Positions 8,436 through 16,948 of a stretch of 64,000 bases of DNA are shown here, piece after piece. The stretch comes from Allofrancisella guangzhouensis (GTDB lineage: Bacteria; Pseudomonadota; Gammaproteobacteria; Francisellales; Francisellaceae). The translations under genes and the position numbers were made by a program. The stretch covers positions 868,001-932,000 of the forward strand of contig NZ_CP010427.1 in assembly GCF_000815225.1 (NCBI RefSeq). Direction: 5' to 3'. The notes beneath the pieces are model-generated. The model had not been told where the DNA came from. It worked only from the letters and a program-made list of their open reading frames with translations, and searched no databases. Position 1 is the stretch's first letter. Each line of letters begins with the position of its first letter.

Positions 8436-10172
8436 ATGGAGTATTTACAAAATAACAAAAGTGAAATTTTACGGTTTGGCTTTGTGAGAGTTTATGCCAA
8501 TAAAGAGCATTTAAACTTGCCTCAACAAGAAAGAAGAAATTATAGGGAATCAGGGTTGGTCATAATTCAAAACTATATCGATGCGTGTGAGAGTGGAGAT
8601 GTTTATCTTAAAGATTTGCTTATTAATCTTAAGTTACATGTGGAGCTAATAGTTAAATGTATGGAATCGAAGTGGCAAGCTACCCAGAACTTGTTGAAAA
8701 TTCGAAACACCAATCTTATTAGTGATGCATATGAGATATTTAACGATGCTTCTACTATTGAAGAAAAAGTTAAACTGATATGTTTACTACAGGAGATTGT
8801 ATTTTCTGAGAAAACTTTCTTTTCTGGATTACAAGATGGGCAAATTGTTAATCAAGTTACAAACATGGCTATTAGCGGTTTTGATCTTAGGGGAACTTTG
8901 AGTGCTATGAAAATGAGAGAAATCCATAATGATATAGGAGAAACCTATCCTTGTAATATACTAATTTATATTGCTGTTTTATATATTTATGATCTTATAG
9001 ATAAAGTGAGTTTTATTGAAATAGAAGAAGATACATGGGGTGATAAATTTAATAACGCGATAAGTTTAAATAGTGTTTTTATAGCAAAGCTGCTAGAGGA
9101 GCTAACTAAAAATATAAAGACTTATGATTTTAGAACATTAAAATTTGATCCTATAGTTATCAAAGATGCTAAAATAGATCCTAATTTAATAAGTTATAAG
9201 TATGCTCATACAGAGCTAACCAGAAATAGTAATAAAGATGATATTAATGATAGTGCAGCGCTTTTTGTTTTCTATAAATTATTTGAACAGATCTTTGCTG
9301 GGTACAATTATTCTTCTCATACTAAATTTAAAAACTATAGGAAGTTTATATGGGCTTATGTAGGCAAAGAAAATAACTCTTCACGCAGAAGTTTCGATCA
9401 GGAGGTTAAAGTAGATAATGAAATTGAGGTTTGGAGTTATGCAAAAAAAAGAAACCTAAGAAGTTTTTGCAACAAGGAGCTTAGTAACTTTGGAAATATC
9501 TCGGAACTTGATGCAAGAAGAAGTTTCAAGAATTTTAGTAATCAAAACTTAAATATAGGCAAAGAAGAAATTTTCTATGATGCCTACGGTAGCGAAACTG
9601 ATTTAATAAATGCTCATGGGGCTGTATCAAGAGGAAGCACTCTTTATAAGAGTTGTATGTCTGTTAAAGGAGAAAAAAACAATTCCTTATGTGAAGAAAG
9701 AAAAGCTAGAGACAGATCATCAGTTAAAGAGATAGGATTAGGATCAGGCAAAAAAAGCAATAGTAGTGGGACAAAAAAAAATGTTTCTGTTAAAGAATTT
9801 ATAGATGTTAAAGAAGAGGTTTTAAGAATACTAGGACGGTACTTAAAGTTGAACTCTTTAGACCCTTCAACTTCTTGGAATATAACACTACGTGTTTTTG
9901 ATCAAAAGCATCATGCAGGACGTATGAGAGAGGTTATTAAGTCAGTTAGGCAGCAAAATACTATAGGTGATATATCAAATATTTTAAAGGGGCAAAAAAC
10001 AAAGTTTGAAGATGTTGATAGCAATAAGCAACCTAAATACACATGTAAAGAACGCATTGGTAGTCGTTGGAACCAGGATGTAAATAAAATAAAAAACGTA
10101 CCTAAAAATTTGGCAAAATCAAAGTTTTATCAAACTATTTGTACAGCAATAAATATTTGTGAAAGATGTTAA
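8436..10172 (+). CDS. Unrecognised 578-residue protein of the accessory island
   Basis: I do not recognise the family. The protein is hydrophilic, mostly helical, without signal peptide or membrane segment. Residues 1-320 look like an all-alpha domain. Residues about 330-450 are Ser/Lys/Asn-rich and probably disordered. Residues 450-578 form a second basic domain (from VSVKEFIDVKEEVLRILGRY to a Cys-containing end ICERC). No clear Shine-Dalgarno precedes ATG 8436. A partial, decayed copy of residues about 160-293 lies at 12547-12862. Position between two effector-like genes suggests the same role, but there is no catalytic motif to support a function. Confidence 0.6.
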   Translation: MEYLQNNKSEILRFGFVRVYANKEHLNLPQQERRNYRESGLVIIQNYIDACESGDVYLKDLLINLKLHVELIVKCMESKWQATQNLLKIRNTNLISDAYEIFNDASTIEEKVKLICLLQEIVFSEKTFFSGLQDGQIVNQVTNMAISGFDLRGTLSAMKMREIHNDIGETYPCNILIYIAVLYIYDLIDKVSFIEIEEDTWGDKFNNAISLNSVFIAKLLEELTKNIKTYDFRTLKFDPIVIKDAKIDPNLISYKYAHTELTRNSNKDDINDSAALFVFYKLFEQIFAGYNYSSHTKFKNYRKFIWAYVGKENNSSRRSFDQEVKVDNEIEVWSYAKKRNLRSFCNKELSNFGNISELDARRSFKNFSNQNLNIGKEEIFYDAYGSETDLINAHGAVSRGSTLYKSCMSVKGEKNNSLCEERKARDRSSVKEIGLGSGKKSNSSGTKKNVSVKEFIDVKEEVLRILGRYLKLNSLDPSTSWNITLRVFDQKHHAGRMREVIKSVRQQNTIGDISNILKGQKTKFEDVDSNKQPKYTCKERIGSRWNQDVNKIKNVPKNLAKSKFYQTICTAINICERC

Positions 10173-10283
10173 TAAAGCTCAGTGCGTTTGTAACTAGAAA
10201 AATCTAAGCAAAATATTTATATTTTATATATCATAAATTTAATAATAATTTTTGTAAATACACTTTGGGTAGAATATTAATAA

Positions 10284-12500
10284 ATGAGCTACTATAATAA
10301 TTTATACACAAATATACAAGATATTTCATATAAGTGTGGCTGGGGTAATTATTATGAGGTTTTGAAGTTACCAAGAGGCTTATGTTTTGGTCTTGCTGCT
10401 ATGTGGGGCCAAGCTTACCTAGCTCATGATCTTTCTACTTTTTATAAAAGATTACGAATACTTACAAGCGAGACTATAGGTGAGCAGTTTAATGGTATTA
10501 GATATACTAAATTAACTGAACTTATTAATGCTGTGTGTGATTATGAGAGACAATTATCTAAATATAAATCGGCTGGTCAAGTTAATTATTACGCTAGTCT
10601 TGGTCAAGAAAAGAAAACATACGAATTAGTTATATCAATAAGAGCTTTTTTAGATGGCTTAGTTGCATATCAATGTCATAAATATAGATTTCTGTATGGA
10701 GGTGAATGCTTTGGTCAGAGTATACTAAAAACTTCACCATTGGTTATAAATCGAAGATTAACTGTTACTAACCAAAAAATATTAAATCATCAAAGTGATG
10801 TTACTTATCAAAAAGTTTCACCACTTATTGAGGTATTTAGCTCTCCTTTTATTGGTGATAAACAAGACTATATAGATTTTTTAAAGCCATTAGTTAATAG
10901 TCTTTCTAAGAATCCTTTTCCTTCTTATATTAGTGTAAGTAGTATTGCTTATAGGACAGCCCACAATATCGTATTTAATACAGGTTTAGAGTTGTATGAT
11001 GCTAATCGATTATACGATAATGATGTTGGAGCCTTAGAATGTCGCAGTATTGAAGAGTTGGTTGATCGGTTTTTTAGTAATGTTTTTCGTCTTGACATAG
11101 AGTCACACAGTCTCTTAACTTTAAATATATCAGTTTTTACAAGTCCAAAGTACAAAAATAGGATTAAACAATTTAGTATCTATCCTGATTATCTTAAAGT
11201 GAATCTAATAAAAGAAGAGGTAAATAATAAGCTTAATGGCTATATTAATAGAGTCAGTTTATTAAAATCACATTATAATTCTGCAAAATATGTGAGAGAT
11301 AAGTTAATTTGTTACCAAGATATAGGAGATATTTATAGTTATTTATCTGAAGAATATAAAATATTAAAAAACGGGGGGCAGGGGTTAAAAATGCGGTTTC
11401 AACATTATGAAAATAAAGCAGCATTTTTATCGAATAGTTCCAGCGAATACTATACAGTAATTAAACAAATATTGGATTATATTCATCAAATATATTTTAG
11501 GAAAATTGTAGATGATGTTGACCATTATAAGGGAATGTTACTTAAAAATATTTTTATTAAAGGTTATTATAAAAGTGATAATTTTCTATATATTGCCTGC
11601 CGTAAAGGTCATAAAGAAATAGTTAAGTTATTATTGGATAAGAATATTAATAACGTAAACAAGGTTATAAGTAATTGGACAACCCCTTTATATGCTGCTT
11701 GCGAATGTGGCCATAAGGAAATAGTTGAGTTATTGCTAGCGAATAATGCTGATATAAATAAAACTAAAAGAGGAATTAACTCTTTAGATATAGCCTGCTA
11801 TGCCGGTCATACAGAAATAGTCAAGCTATTATTGGCTCATAAAGTTGCTATAAATCAAACTAAAGATATAGGAATAAGGCCCTTATTTTATGCTTGTAAA
11901 AAAGGATATACAGAAATAAGTAAGTTATTACTAGAATTAGGTAAATATACCATCACTAGTATAAATAAAGTTATAGGAGTTGGAGAAACACTTTTATATA
12001 CTGCTTGTAGAAAAGGACACATAGAAATAGTTGATTTATTATTAAGTAATGGTGCGGATATCAAAAAAGCTACAAATTTTGGAGTAACTCCTTTATATGC
12101 TGCCTGTTGGCGGGGTCATACGGAAATAGTTAAGTTATTGTTAGAGAAAGATGTGTTAGCAAGTAACAATTCTATTGCTAATTATTTTTTAGGTGGATGC
12201 CATCCCTACTCAAATAATCAAATTTTAGATTCTTTAAAAAAACATTTTTGGAAGCATAATATTAACACGCCTGGCTATTTTCCACAAGTAAATGGTGGGA
12301 CAGAGACATCAACCCCTCTAATACGAGGATGTTATTTTATGGATAATAGAAGTATTAAATGGCTTTTAAATAATTATAAAGAACTAAACAACGCTACGAT
12401 TTTTAGAAATAAATGTGCGCTAGGATGGTATCAAATTCATAAAAATAAAGTAGGTTATGATATAGGTATAGAAAAAAGATTAAAGTTATTATTGAAATAA
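10284..12500 (+). CDS. YopT-like cysteine protease motif protein with ankyrin repeats, candidate effector
   Basis: 738 residues, no signal peptide. The N-terminal region has RGLCFGLAAMW (Cys34), matching the G-x-C-x-G-L nucleophile motif of C58 (YopT/AvrPphB) papain-like proteases. Further on, AHNIVFNTGLELYDANRLYD supplies His227 and Asp239, in the order and approximate spacing of the Cys-His-Asp triad, with YDAN in place of the usual FDPN. Residues about 427-635 are six or seven ankyrin repeats (ACRKGHKEIVKLLLDKN, AACECGHKEIVELLLANNAD and so on), which bind partner proteins. The combination is typical of proteins sent into host cells. Protease activity is inferred from motifs and not proven; the ankyrin call is secure. 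Confidence 0.7.
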   Translation: MSYYNNLYTNIQDISYKCGWGNYYEVLKLPRGLCFGLAAMWGQAYLAHDLSTFYKRLRILTSETIGEQFNGIRYTKLTELINAVCDYERQLSKYKSAGQVNYYASLGQEKKTYELVISIRAFLDGLVAYQCHKYRFLYGGECFGQSILKTSPLVINRRLTVTNQKILNHQSDVTYQKVSPLIEVFSSPFIGDKQDYIDFLKPLVNSLSKNPFPSYISVSSIAYRTAHNIVFNTGLELYDANRLYDNDVGALECRSIEELVDRFFSNVFRLDIESHSLLTLNISVFTSPKYKNRIKQFSIYPDYLKVNLIKEEVNNKLNGYINRVSLLKSHYNSAKYVRDKLICYQDIGDIYSYLSEEYKILKNGGQGLKMRFQHYENKAAFLSNSSSEYYTVIKQILDYIHQIYFRKIVDDVDHYKGMLLKNIFIKGYYKSDNFLYIACRKGHKEIVKLLLDKNINNVNKVISNWTTPLYAACECGHKEIVELLLANNADINKTKRGINSLDIACYAGHTEIVKLLLAHKVAINQTKDIGIRPLFYACKKGYTEISKLLLELGKYTITSINKVIGVGETLLYTACRKGHIEIVDLLLSNGADIKKATNFGVTPLYAACWRGHTEIVKLLLEKDVLASNNSIANYFLGGCHPYSNNQILDSLKKHFWKHNINTPGYFPQVNGGTETSTPLIRGCYFMDNRSIKWLLNNYKELNNATIFRNKCALGWYQIHKNKVGYDIGIEKRLKLLLK

Positions 12501-12546
12501 TACAGGAGTTTTGCACTTTGGTGATCTAGGTAGTAGCTAAAATTGT

Positions 12547-12862
12547 TCTGATGCTATTAGCGATTTTGCTTTAGAAGGAGCTTTGGAAGCTATATAAATG
12601 GAGGGAATCCATAATGATATAGGAAAAATCTATCCTTGTAATATACTAATTTATATTGCTGTTTTATATATTTATGATTTTAGAACATTAAAATTTGATC
12701 CTATAGTTATCAAAGATGCTAAAATAGATCCTAATTTAATAAGTTATAAATATGCTCATACAGAGCTAACCAGAAATAGTAATAAAGATGATATTAATGA
12801 TAGTGCAGCGCTTTTTGTTTTCTATAAATTATTTGAATAGATCTTTGCTGGGTACAATTATT
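12547..12862 (+). pseudogene. Decayed partial copy of the 578-residue gene
   Basis: Bases 12606-12862 match 8921-9312 of the 578-residue gene with four substitutions, all G/C to A/T, and one 135-base in-frame deletion. The deletion runs between two copies of ttatgat in the intact gene (8987 and 9122), the signature of slippage. One substitution turns CAG into TAG at 12838-12840. Upstream (about 12547-12605) the similarity continues but is much weaker, so the match has a sharp edge. A short open frame of 80 codons (12598-12840) remains but has no plausible translation signal. I regard it as a remnant. Confidence 0.8.
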
Positions 12863-12881
12863 AAAAAAGTAGAGGATATTA

Positions 12882-13547
12882 ATGTATATTAGGAAAAAAA
12901 ATATAATTTTTGATTTTGATTCGACGTTAATTAAAAAGGAATCATTAGAACTTATTTTAGAGCCTATATTAAAAGAATTTCCCGATAAACTAAAAGAAAT
13001 TGAGGATATAACTAATCTTGGTATGCAGGGCCAAATAAACTTTAGAAAGTCATTAGAAAAAAGATTAGCTATTGCCAGTCCTACTAAGGCAAGCATAGAA
13101 GATTTTGTAATTAAACACTATCCTAATTTACTTACGGTAGGGATTTTAGAGTTAATTATTGACTTAAAGCAAGCAGGTTTTAATATTTGGATATTTAGTG
13201 GTGGACTAACTGATTGCATTATTCCATTTGCTGAATATTTGGGTATTACTAAAAATAACATTTTTGCTGTTGATGTCGTTTGGGCTGAAAATGGGGGCTT
13301 TTATTCTTTAGATAATACTAATGGAGCTTGTGACTCTAAGCTTAGTGCTTTTGAGAAAGTTAAGAGTTTATTTGTTGGCGAGGTGATAGTAGTAGGAGAT
13401 GGTTACACAGACTATCAACTTTACGAATCAGGATTTGTGGATAAATTTATCGTGTATACCGAACATGTAGTTAGAGAAAATGTTACTGGTAAAGCTAAAC
13501 ATATTGCTAATAATATACATGAGCTTAGAGACCTTCTACTCTTGTAG
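12882..13547 (+). CDS. HAD-family phosphatase, SerB-like
   Basis: 221 residues with the HAD motifs in order: FDFDSTLI (motif I, nucleophile Asp11), FSGGLTD (motif II), a Lys in the following helix region and VVGDGYTDYQL (motif III). The layout, with a small helical cap after motif I, is that of phosphoserine phosphatase-like enzymes, but substrate cannot be read from the sequence. A good Shine-Dalgarno (AGAGGA) precedes ATG 12882. The 3' end overlaps the convergent DUF475 gene by 12 bases. Confidence 0.75.
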   Translation: MYIRKKNIIFDFDSTLIKKESLELILEPILKEFPDKLKEIEDITNLGMQGQINFRKSLEKRLAIASPTKASIEDFVIKHYPNLLTVGILELIIDLKQAGFNIWIFSGGLTDCIIPFAEYLGITKNNIFAVDVVWAENGGFYSLDNTNGACDSKLSAFEKVKSLFVGEVIVVGDGYTDYQLYESGFVDKFIVYTEHVVRENVTGKAKHIANNIHELRDLLLL

Positions 13548-14561
13548 AGATTTATTAGTTACTATAGAAGAATGTACAAATGAAGCCACCAGTATTAATA
13601 CCCCTATAGATCCACTAAACCACTCTGGTATATGTGTAAATATTTTAAGTAATAATATAGTAGCTAAAAAGCCTATAGCATAATGAGCACCATGCTCTAT
13701 GTATATATATTTAGCTAAGGTTTTTCTTTCAATAAACAAAATAGTCAGTGATCGAACAAACATTGCTCCAATCCCTAAACCTATCATGATAATTATAATA
13801 TTTGTAGAAATAGCAAAAGCTCCAACTACACCATCAAAACTAAAAGAAGCATCAATAATTTCTAGATAAATAAAGCCCATTAGACCATTACGGACAACTG
13901 TTGTAGTATTAGTAGTTGGGTTATCAAAAAAAGAGTTTATTAGACCTATACTCTCATGGACTATTACACCAAATAAGTAGGCTATAGCTATTTTTCCCTG
14001 GATATTACTATTAGTTAAATAAATTACTAAAAATCCAATAACTATAGCAAGTAGTATATATCCACCATCATATTGCCGGATTTTTCTTATTAAGATATTA
14101 TTTTCTAAGATTGGTAGCCAATGATGGCCTTGGTTTTCACTGAGGAAAAAATTAAAAAAAACCATGAGTAAAAAACTACCACCAAAACTACAAATATATG
14201 GCATAGAGCTTTCTAGGATAGTTTGGTATTGTGTGGGATTATTCAAAGCTAGGCTAATTACCTCAACAAAGTTAACATTGCTAGATACACTAACTAATAA
14301 TATTGGAAAAACTAGTCTCATACCAAATACAGCTATAGGTAAACCAATAAAAATAAAAGCTTTTTGCCAAAATTTCGGCATTTGCCCTAGTATTTTTGCG
14401 TTAATAACAGCATTATCAAAGCTTAAAGAGATTTCTAAGATTGCTAAAACTGAGATCGAATAAATGATTGCAGAAGGATTATCTGGATAAAAAAATACTC
14501 CAATAGCTATACCTAAGACAGTTACAAAGAATGATCCGTAAAAATACTTTAGAGTTTTCAA
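13536..14561 (-). CDS. DUF475 (TerC-related) integral membrane protein
   Basis: 341 residues with about nine membrane helices. The motif SLSFDNAVINAKIL and a second acidic helix DASFSFDGVVGAFAIS are the two FDN/FDG signature helices of DUF475/TerC transporters, likely binding a metal ion. TerC relatives are linked to tellurite resistance and Mn2+ export; for DUF475 the ion is unknown. Monocistronic and convergent with the phosphatase. Confidence 0.8.
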   Translation of the reverse strand: MKTLKYFYGSFFVTVLGIAIGVFFYPDNPSAIIYSISVLAILEISLSFDNAVINAKILGQMPKFWQKAFIFIGLPIAVFGMRLVFPILLVSVSSNVNFVEVISLALNNPTQYQTILESSMPYICSFGGSFLLMVFFNFFLSENQGHHWLPILENNILIRKIRQYDGGYILLAIVIGFLVIYLTNSNIQGKIAIAYLFGVIVHESIGLINSFFDNPTTNTTTVVRNGLMGFIYLEIIDASFSFDGVVGAFAISTNIIIIMIGLGIGAMFVRSLTILFIERKTLAKYIYIEHGAHYAIGFLATILLLKIFTHIPEWFSGSIGVLILVASFVHSSIVTNKSLQE

Positions 14562-14646
14562 TATAATTTTGTGGTTGTATTTTATAACTAATAGATTTTA
14601 ACATATAATATGGTCTTAGTTTATAAGTTTTTAAAAGAGTAAATGT

Positions 14647-15036
14647 ATGTCTATAGCTTTATATACGCTAATATTTTTGGGTGTTTGCTTTTTTACATGG
14701 CGTAATTTTATGAGAAATAAAGAACTAGCAATTAGTGTTGCTGAACGATCAGCAAATAAATACAATTTAGATCTATTAGACGATACAGTATGTTTACGTA
14801 AGATAAGTATTAAATTGGGAAACAATAGGATAGCTGTATATAGAATTTATTCATTTGATTATAATACTATAACTTCAAGTGAGAGATTTAGAGCGTATAT
14901 AGTTCTTAGAAATGGTAAGTTAGATGATATCGTTATTTCTGAAGACGAAAAGGCTGATATTGTGAGAGAAAATATAGTTTCAGAACAAGTTTCTTCAAAG
15001 CAGGCTATAAATAATATTATAAAATTTGACGAGTAG
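14647..15036 (+). CDS. DUF3301 family protein
   Basis: 129 residues: an N-terminal membrane helix (ALYTLIFLGVCFFTW), then a small soluble domain containing NLDLLDDTVCLRKISI and YRIYSFDYN, which match the DUF3301 pattern found in gammaproteobacteria. Function unknown. First gene of an apparent operon with the GST-like gene and alr; only 9 bases separate it from the next gene. Confidence 0.7.
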   Translation: MSIALYTLIFLGVCFFTWRNFMRNKELAISVAERSANKYNLDLLDDTVCLRKISIKLGNNRIAVYRIYSFDYNTITSSERFRAYIVLRNGKLDDIVISEDEKADIVRENIVSEQVSSKQAINNIIKFDE

Positions 15037-15045
15037 AGATTTACT

Positions 15046-15750
15046 ATGATTAATTTATATCAATTACCTAAGCTAGAAGGTAAAAATTATAGTATGAGTC
15101 CATTTTGTATAAAATTGGAGCTATATTTGAAAGTTGCTGGTTTAGCCTATCAAAACCATTTTGGGTTAGAGTTTAATAAATCTCCTACAGGTAAAATGCC
15201 ATATATTCAGATTAAAGGTAAAAAATACGCTGATAGCAATCTTATAATTTCTCGACTAGAGCAAGAAAATAATTTTTTTATAGATGAACATTTAGATAGT
15301 CAGCAAAAAGCTATAGCTTTGAGTTTTATCAGGTTATGTGAAGATAGTTTATATTGGGCTGGACTTTATAGTCGTTGGATAGATACTGATAATAAAATAT
15401 GGAAAATAAACTTTATAGAAGCTTCTGGATTGCCAAAAATAATGGCAAGTATTATATATCCAGTAGTAAAGAGAAATATTTTACGGCAACTTAGATCTAT
15501 TGGGCTTATGAGTTTAACAAAAAGTGAAATATATTCAAAAGCAGAAAAGGATATTAGTGCTATAGCTAACTTCTTAGAGGTAAGGAAATATTTTTTTAAT
15601 GACAAAGTATCTTTGCTTGATTTGACAGTATTTAGCTTTTTGGTAACAATAGGTGATGGAACTTGTAGTAAAAGACTACAAAGCTTTGTTTGTAGTAAAA
15701 ATTTAGGAAGTTTTATAGAGAATATACAAAATAAATATTTAGCTACCTAA
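15046..15750 (+). CDS. Glutathione S-transferase-like (metaxin/FAX type) protein
   Basis: 234 residues. The N-terminal thioredoxin-like domain reads LYQLPKLEGKNYSMSPFCIK followed by TGKMPYIQIKGKKYADSNLI, the pattern of the metaxin/failed-axon-connection GST branch, which has a Cys in the first helix instead of the classical Tyr/Ser. The C-terminal half is the helical GST domain. Substrate is unknown. It sits 9 bases upstream of alr. Confidence 0.7.
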   Translation: MINLYQLPKLEGKNYSMSPFCIKLELYLKVAGLAYQNHFGLEFNKSPTGKMPYIQIKGKKYADSNLIISRLEQENNFFIDEHLDSQQKAIALSFIRLCEDSLYWAGLYSRWIDTDNKIWKINFIEASGLPKIMASIIYPVVKRNILRQLRSIGLMSLTKSEIYSKAEKDISAIANFLEVRKYFFNDKVSLLDLTVFSFLVTIGDGTCSKRLQSFVCSKNLGSFIENIQNKYLAT

Positions 15751-15759
15751 GGAGAAAAC

Positions 15760-16866
15760 ATGAATGTTAACGTTCTTGAGGTAAATATAAACACTTTAAG
15801 AAATAATATCCTAGCTATTAAAAAATATACAGGAACTAAGTTTTGTTTACCTGTAAAAGCAAATGCTTATGGCCATGGACTAGAGATTATTGTAAAAAAT
15901 ACTAAAGATATAGTTGACTTCTATGCAACTGCTTGTGCTAGTGAAGCTTTAGGAGTGTACAAAAATAGTGATAATGTTCCTATATTGATCTTTGGTGCTG
16001 TTGAACAAGAAACTATACAAGAACTCGCAGATAAAAATATTCGATTTAGTATTCATGATTTGGATGATATTCAAAAATTAGAAAAATATGCCAAGAGATA
16101 CTCTAAAAAACTTAAAGCACATTTATTTGTAAATACAGGTATGAATATGCTAGGTGTTGATTACGATGAAGCATTAGAAATTATACTAAGGGTATTTGAG
16201 TCAGAGTATATATTTCTAGAGGGGGTATATAGTCATCTTGCTTGTGCTGATATAAAGGATCATTTTTTCAATAAACTACAAAGTGAAAAATTTGAAGCTA
16301 TAGTTAAGCATGTAAAGAGTTTAGATCCAAATATTATATGTCATTTTGCTAATTCTTATGGCAGCATAGGTCAAAATGGGATTTTTTATGATATGGTGAG
16401 GCCAGGTATTTTAAGCTATGGTTTTTTGCCCGAGTTTGAGGTTGCTGATTCACTTAAAATTATCAAGCCTGTAGCGAAGCTTTACACTCAAGTTATAAAA
16501 GTTATAAAATTATCAGAAGCTTCATATGTGGGCTATTCAATAAGTTACAAAGGTAGTGATGATGAGTTTATAGCTATATTGCCTATAGGGTATGGCGATG
16601 GTTTTTCACGTCAATTAGGAGGTAAAGGAAGTGTGTATATAAATCAAAAAAAATATCCAATAGTTGGCAGGGTAAACATGGATGCTTTAGCAGTGTCATT
16701 AGGCCGAAATGATTGTGATATAAAAGTTGGTGCAAAGGTGGAGTTAATTTCTGATCTCCCGCAGAAAGAAAATAGCGTCAGAAAACTAGCTAAGTTATTA
16801 CATACAATAGAATATGAGGTAGTTACAACTCTTAATCAAAGGGTAATAAGACATGAGTATCTATAA
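15760..16866 (+). CDS. alr: Alanine racemase
   Basis: 368 residues, normal for Alr. Lys33 in LPVKANAYGHG is the PLP-binding lysine; the second catalytic base is the Tyr in VGYSISYKG, and the phosphate-binding region is GYGDGFSR with VGRVNMDAL near the end. Makes D-alanine for peptidoglycan. Preceded by AAGGAGAAAAC, a strong ribosome binding site. Last gene of the DUF3301-GST-alr set. Confidence 0.93.
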   Translation: MNVNVLEVNINTLRNNILAIKKYTGTKFCLPVKANAYGHGLEIIVKNTKDIVDFYATACASEALGVYKNSDNVPILIFGAVEQETIQELADKNIRFSIHDLDDIQKLEKYAKRYSKKLKAHLFVNTGMNMLGVDYDEALEIILRVFESEYIFLEGVYSHLACADIKDHFFNKLQSEKFEAIVKHVKSLDPNIICHFANSYGSIGQNGIFYDMVRPGILSYGFLPEFEVADSLKIIKPVAKLYTQVIKVIKLSEASYVGYSISYKGSDDEFIAILPIGYGDGFSRQLGGKGSVYINQKKYPIVGRVNMDALAVSLGRNDCDIKVGAKVELISDLPQKENSVRKLAKLLHTIEYEVVTTLNQRVIRHEYL

Positions 16867-16948
16867 TTATTTAAGCTTTACTTTTTTACTCTAAAATAAT
16901 AAACTAATAGACTCACTTAGGTGTTGTAATTAAGATAAAGAATTTTTT

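Noticed and set aside
12598..12840. 80-codon frame considered as a small real gene
   Set aside because: It is a truncated, deleted copy of part of the 578-residue gene with a new stop and lacks a ribosome binding site.
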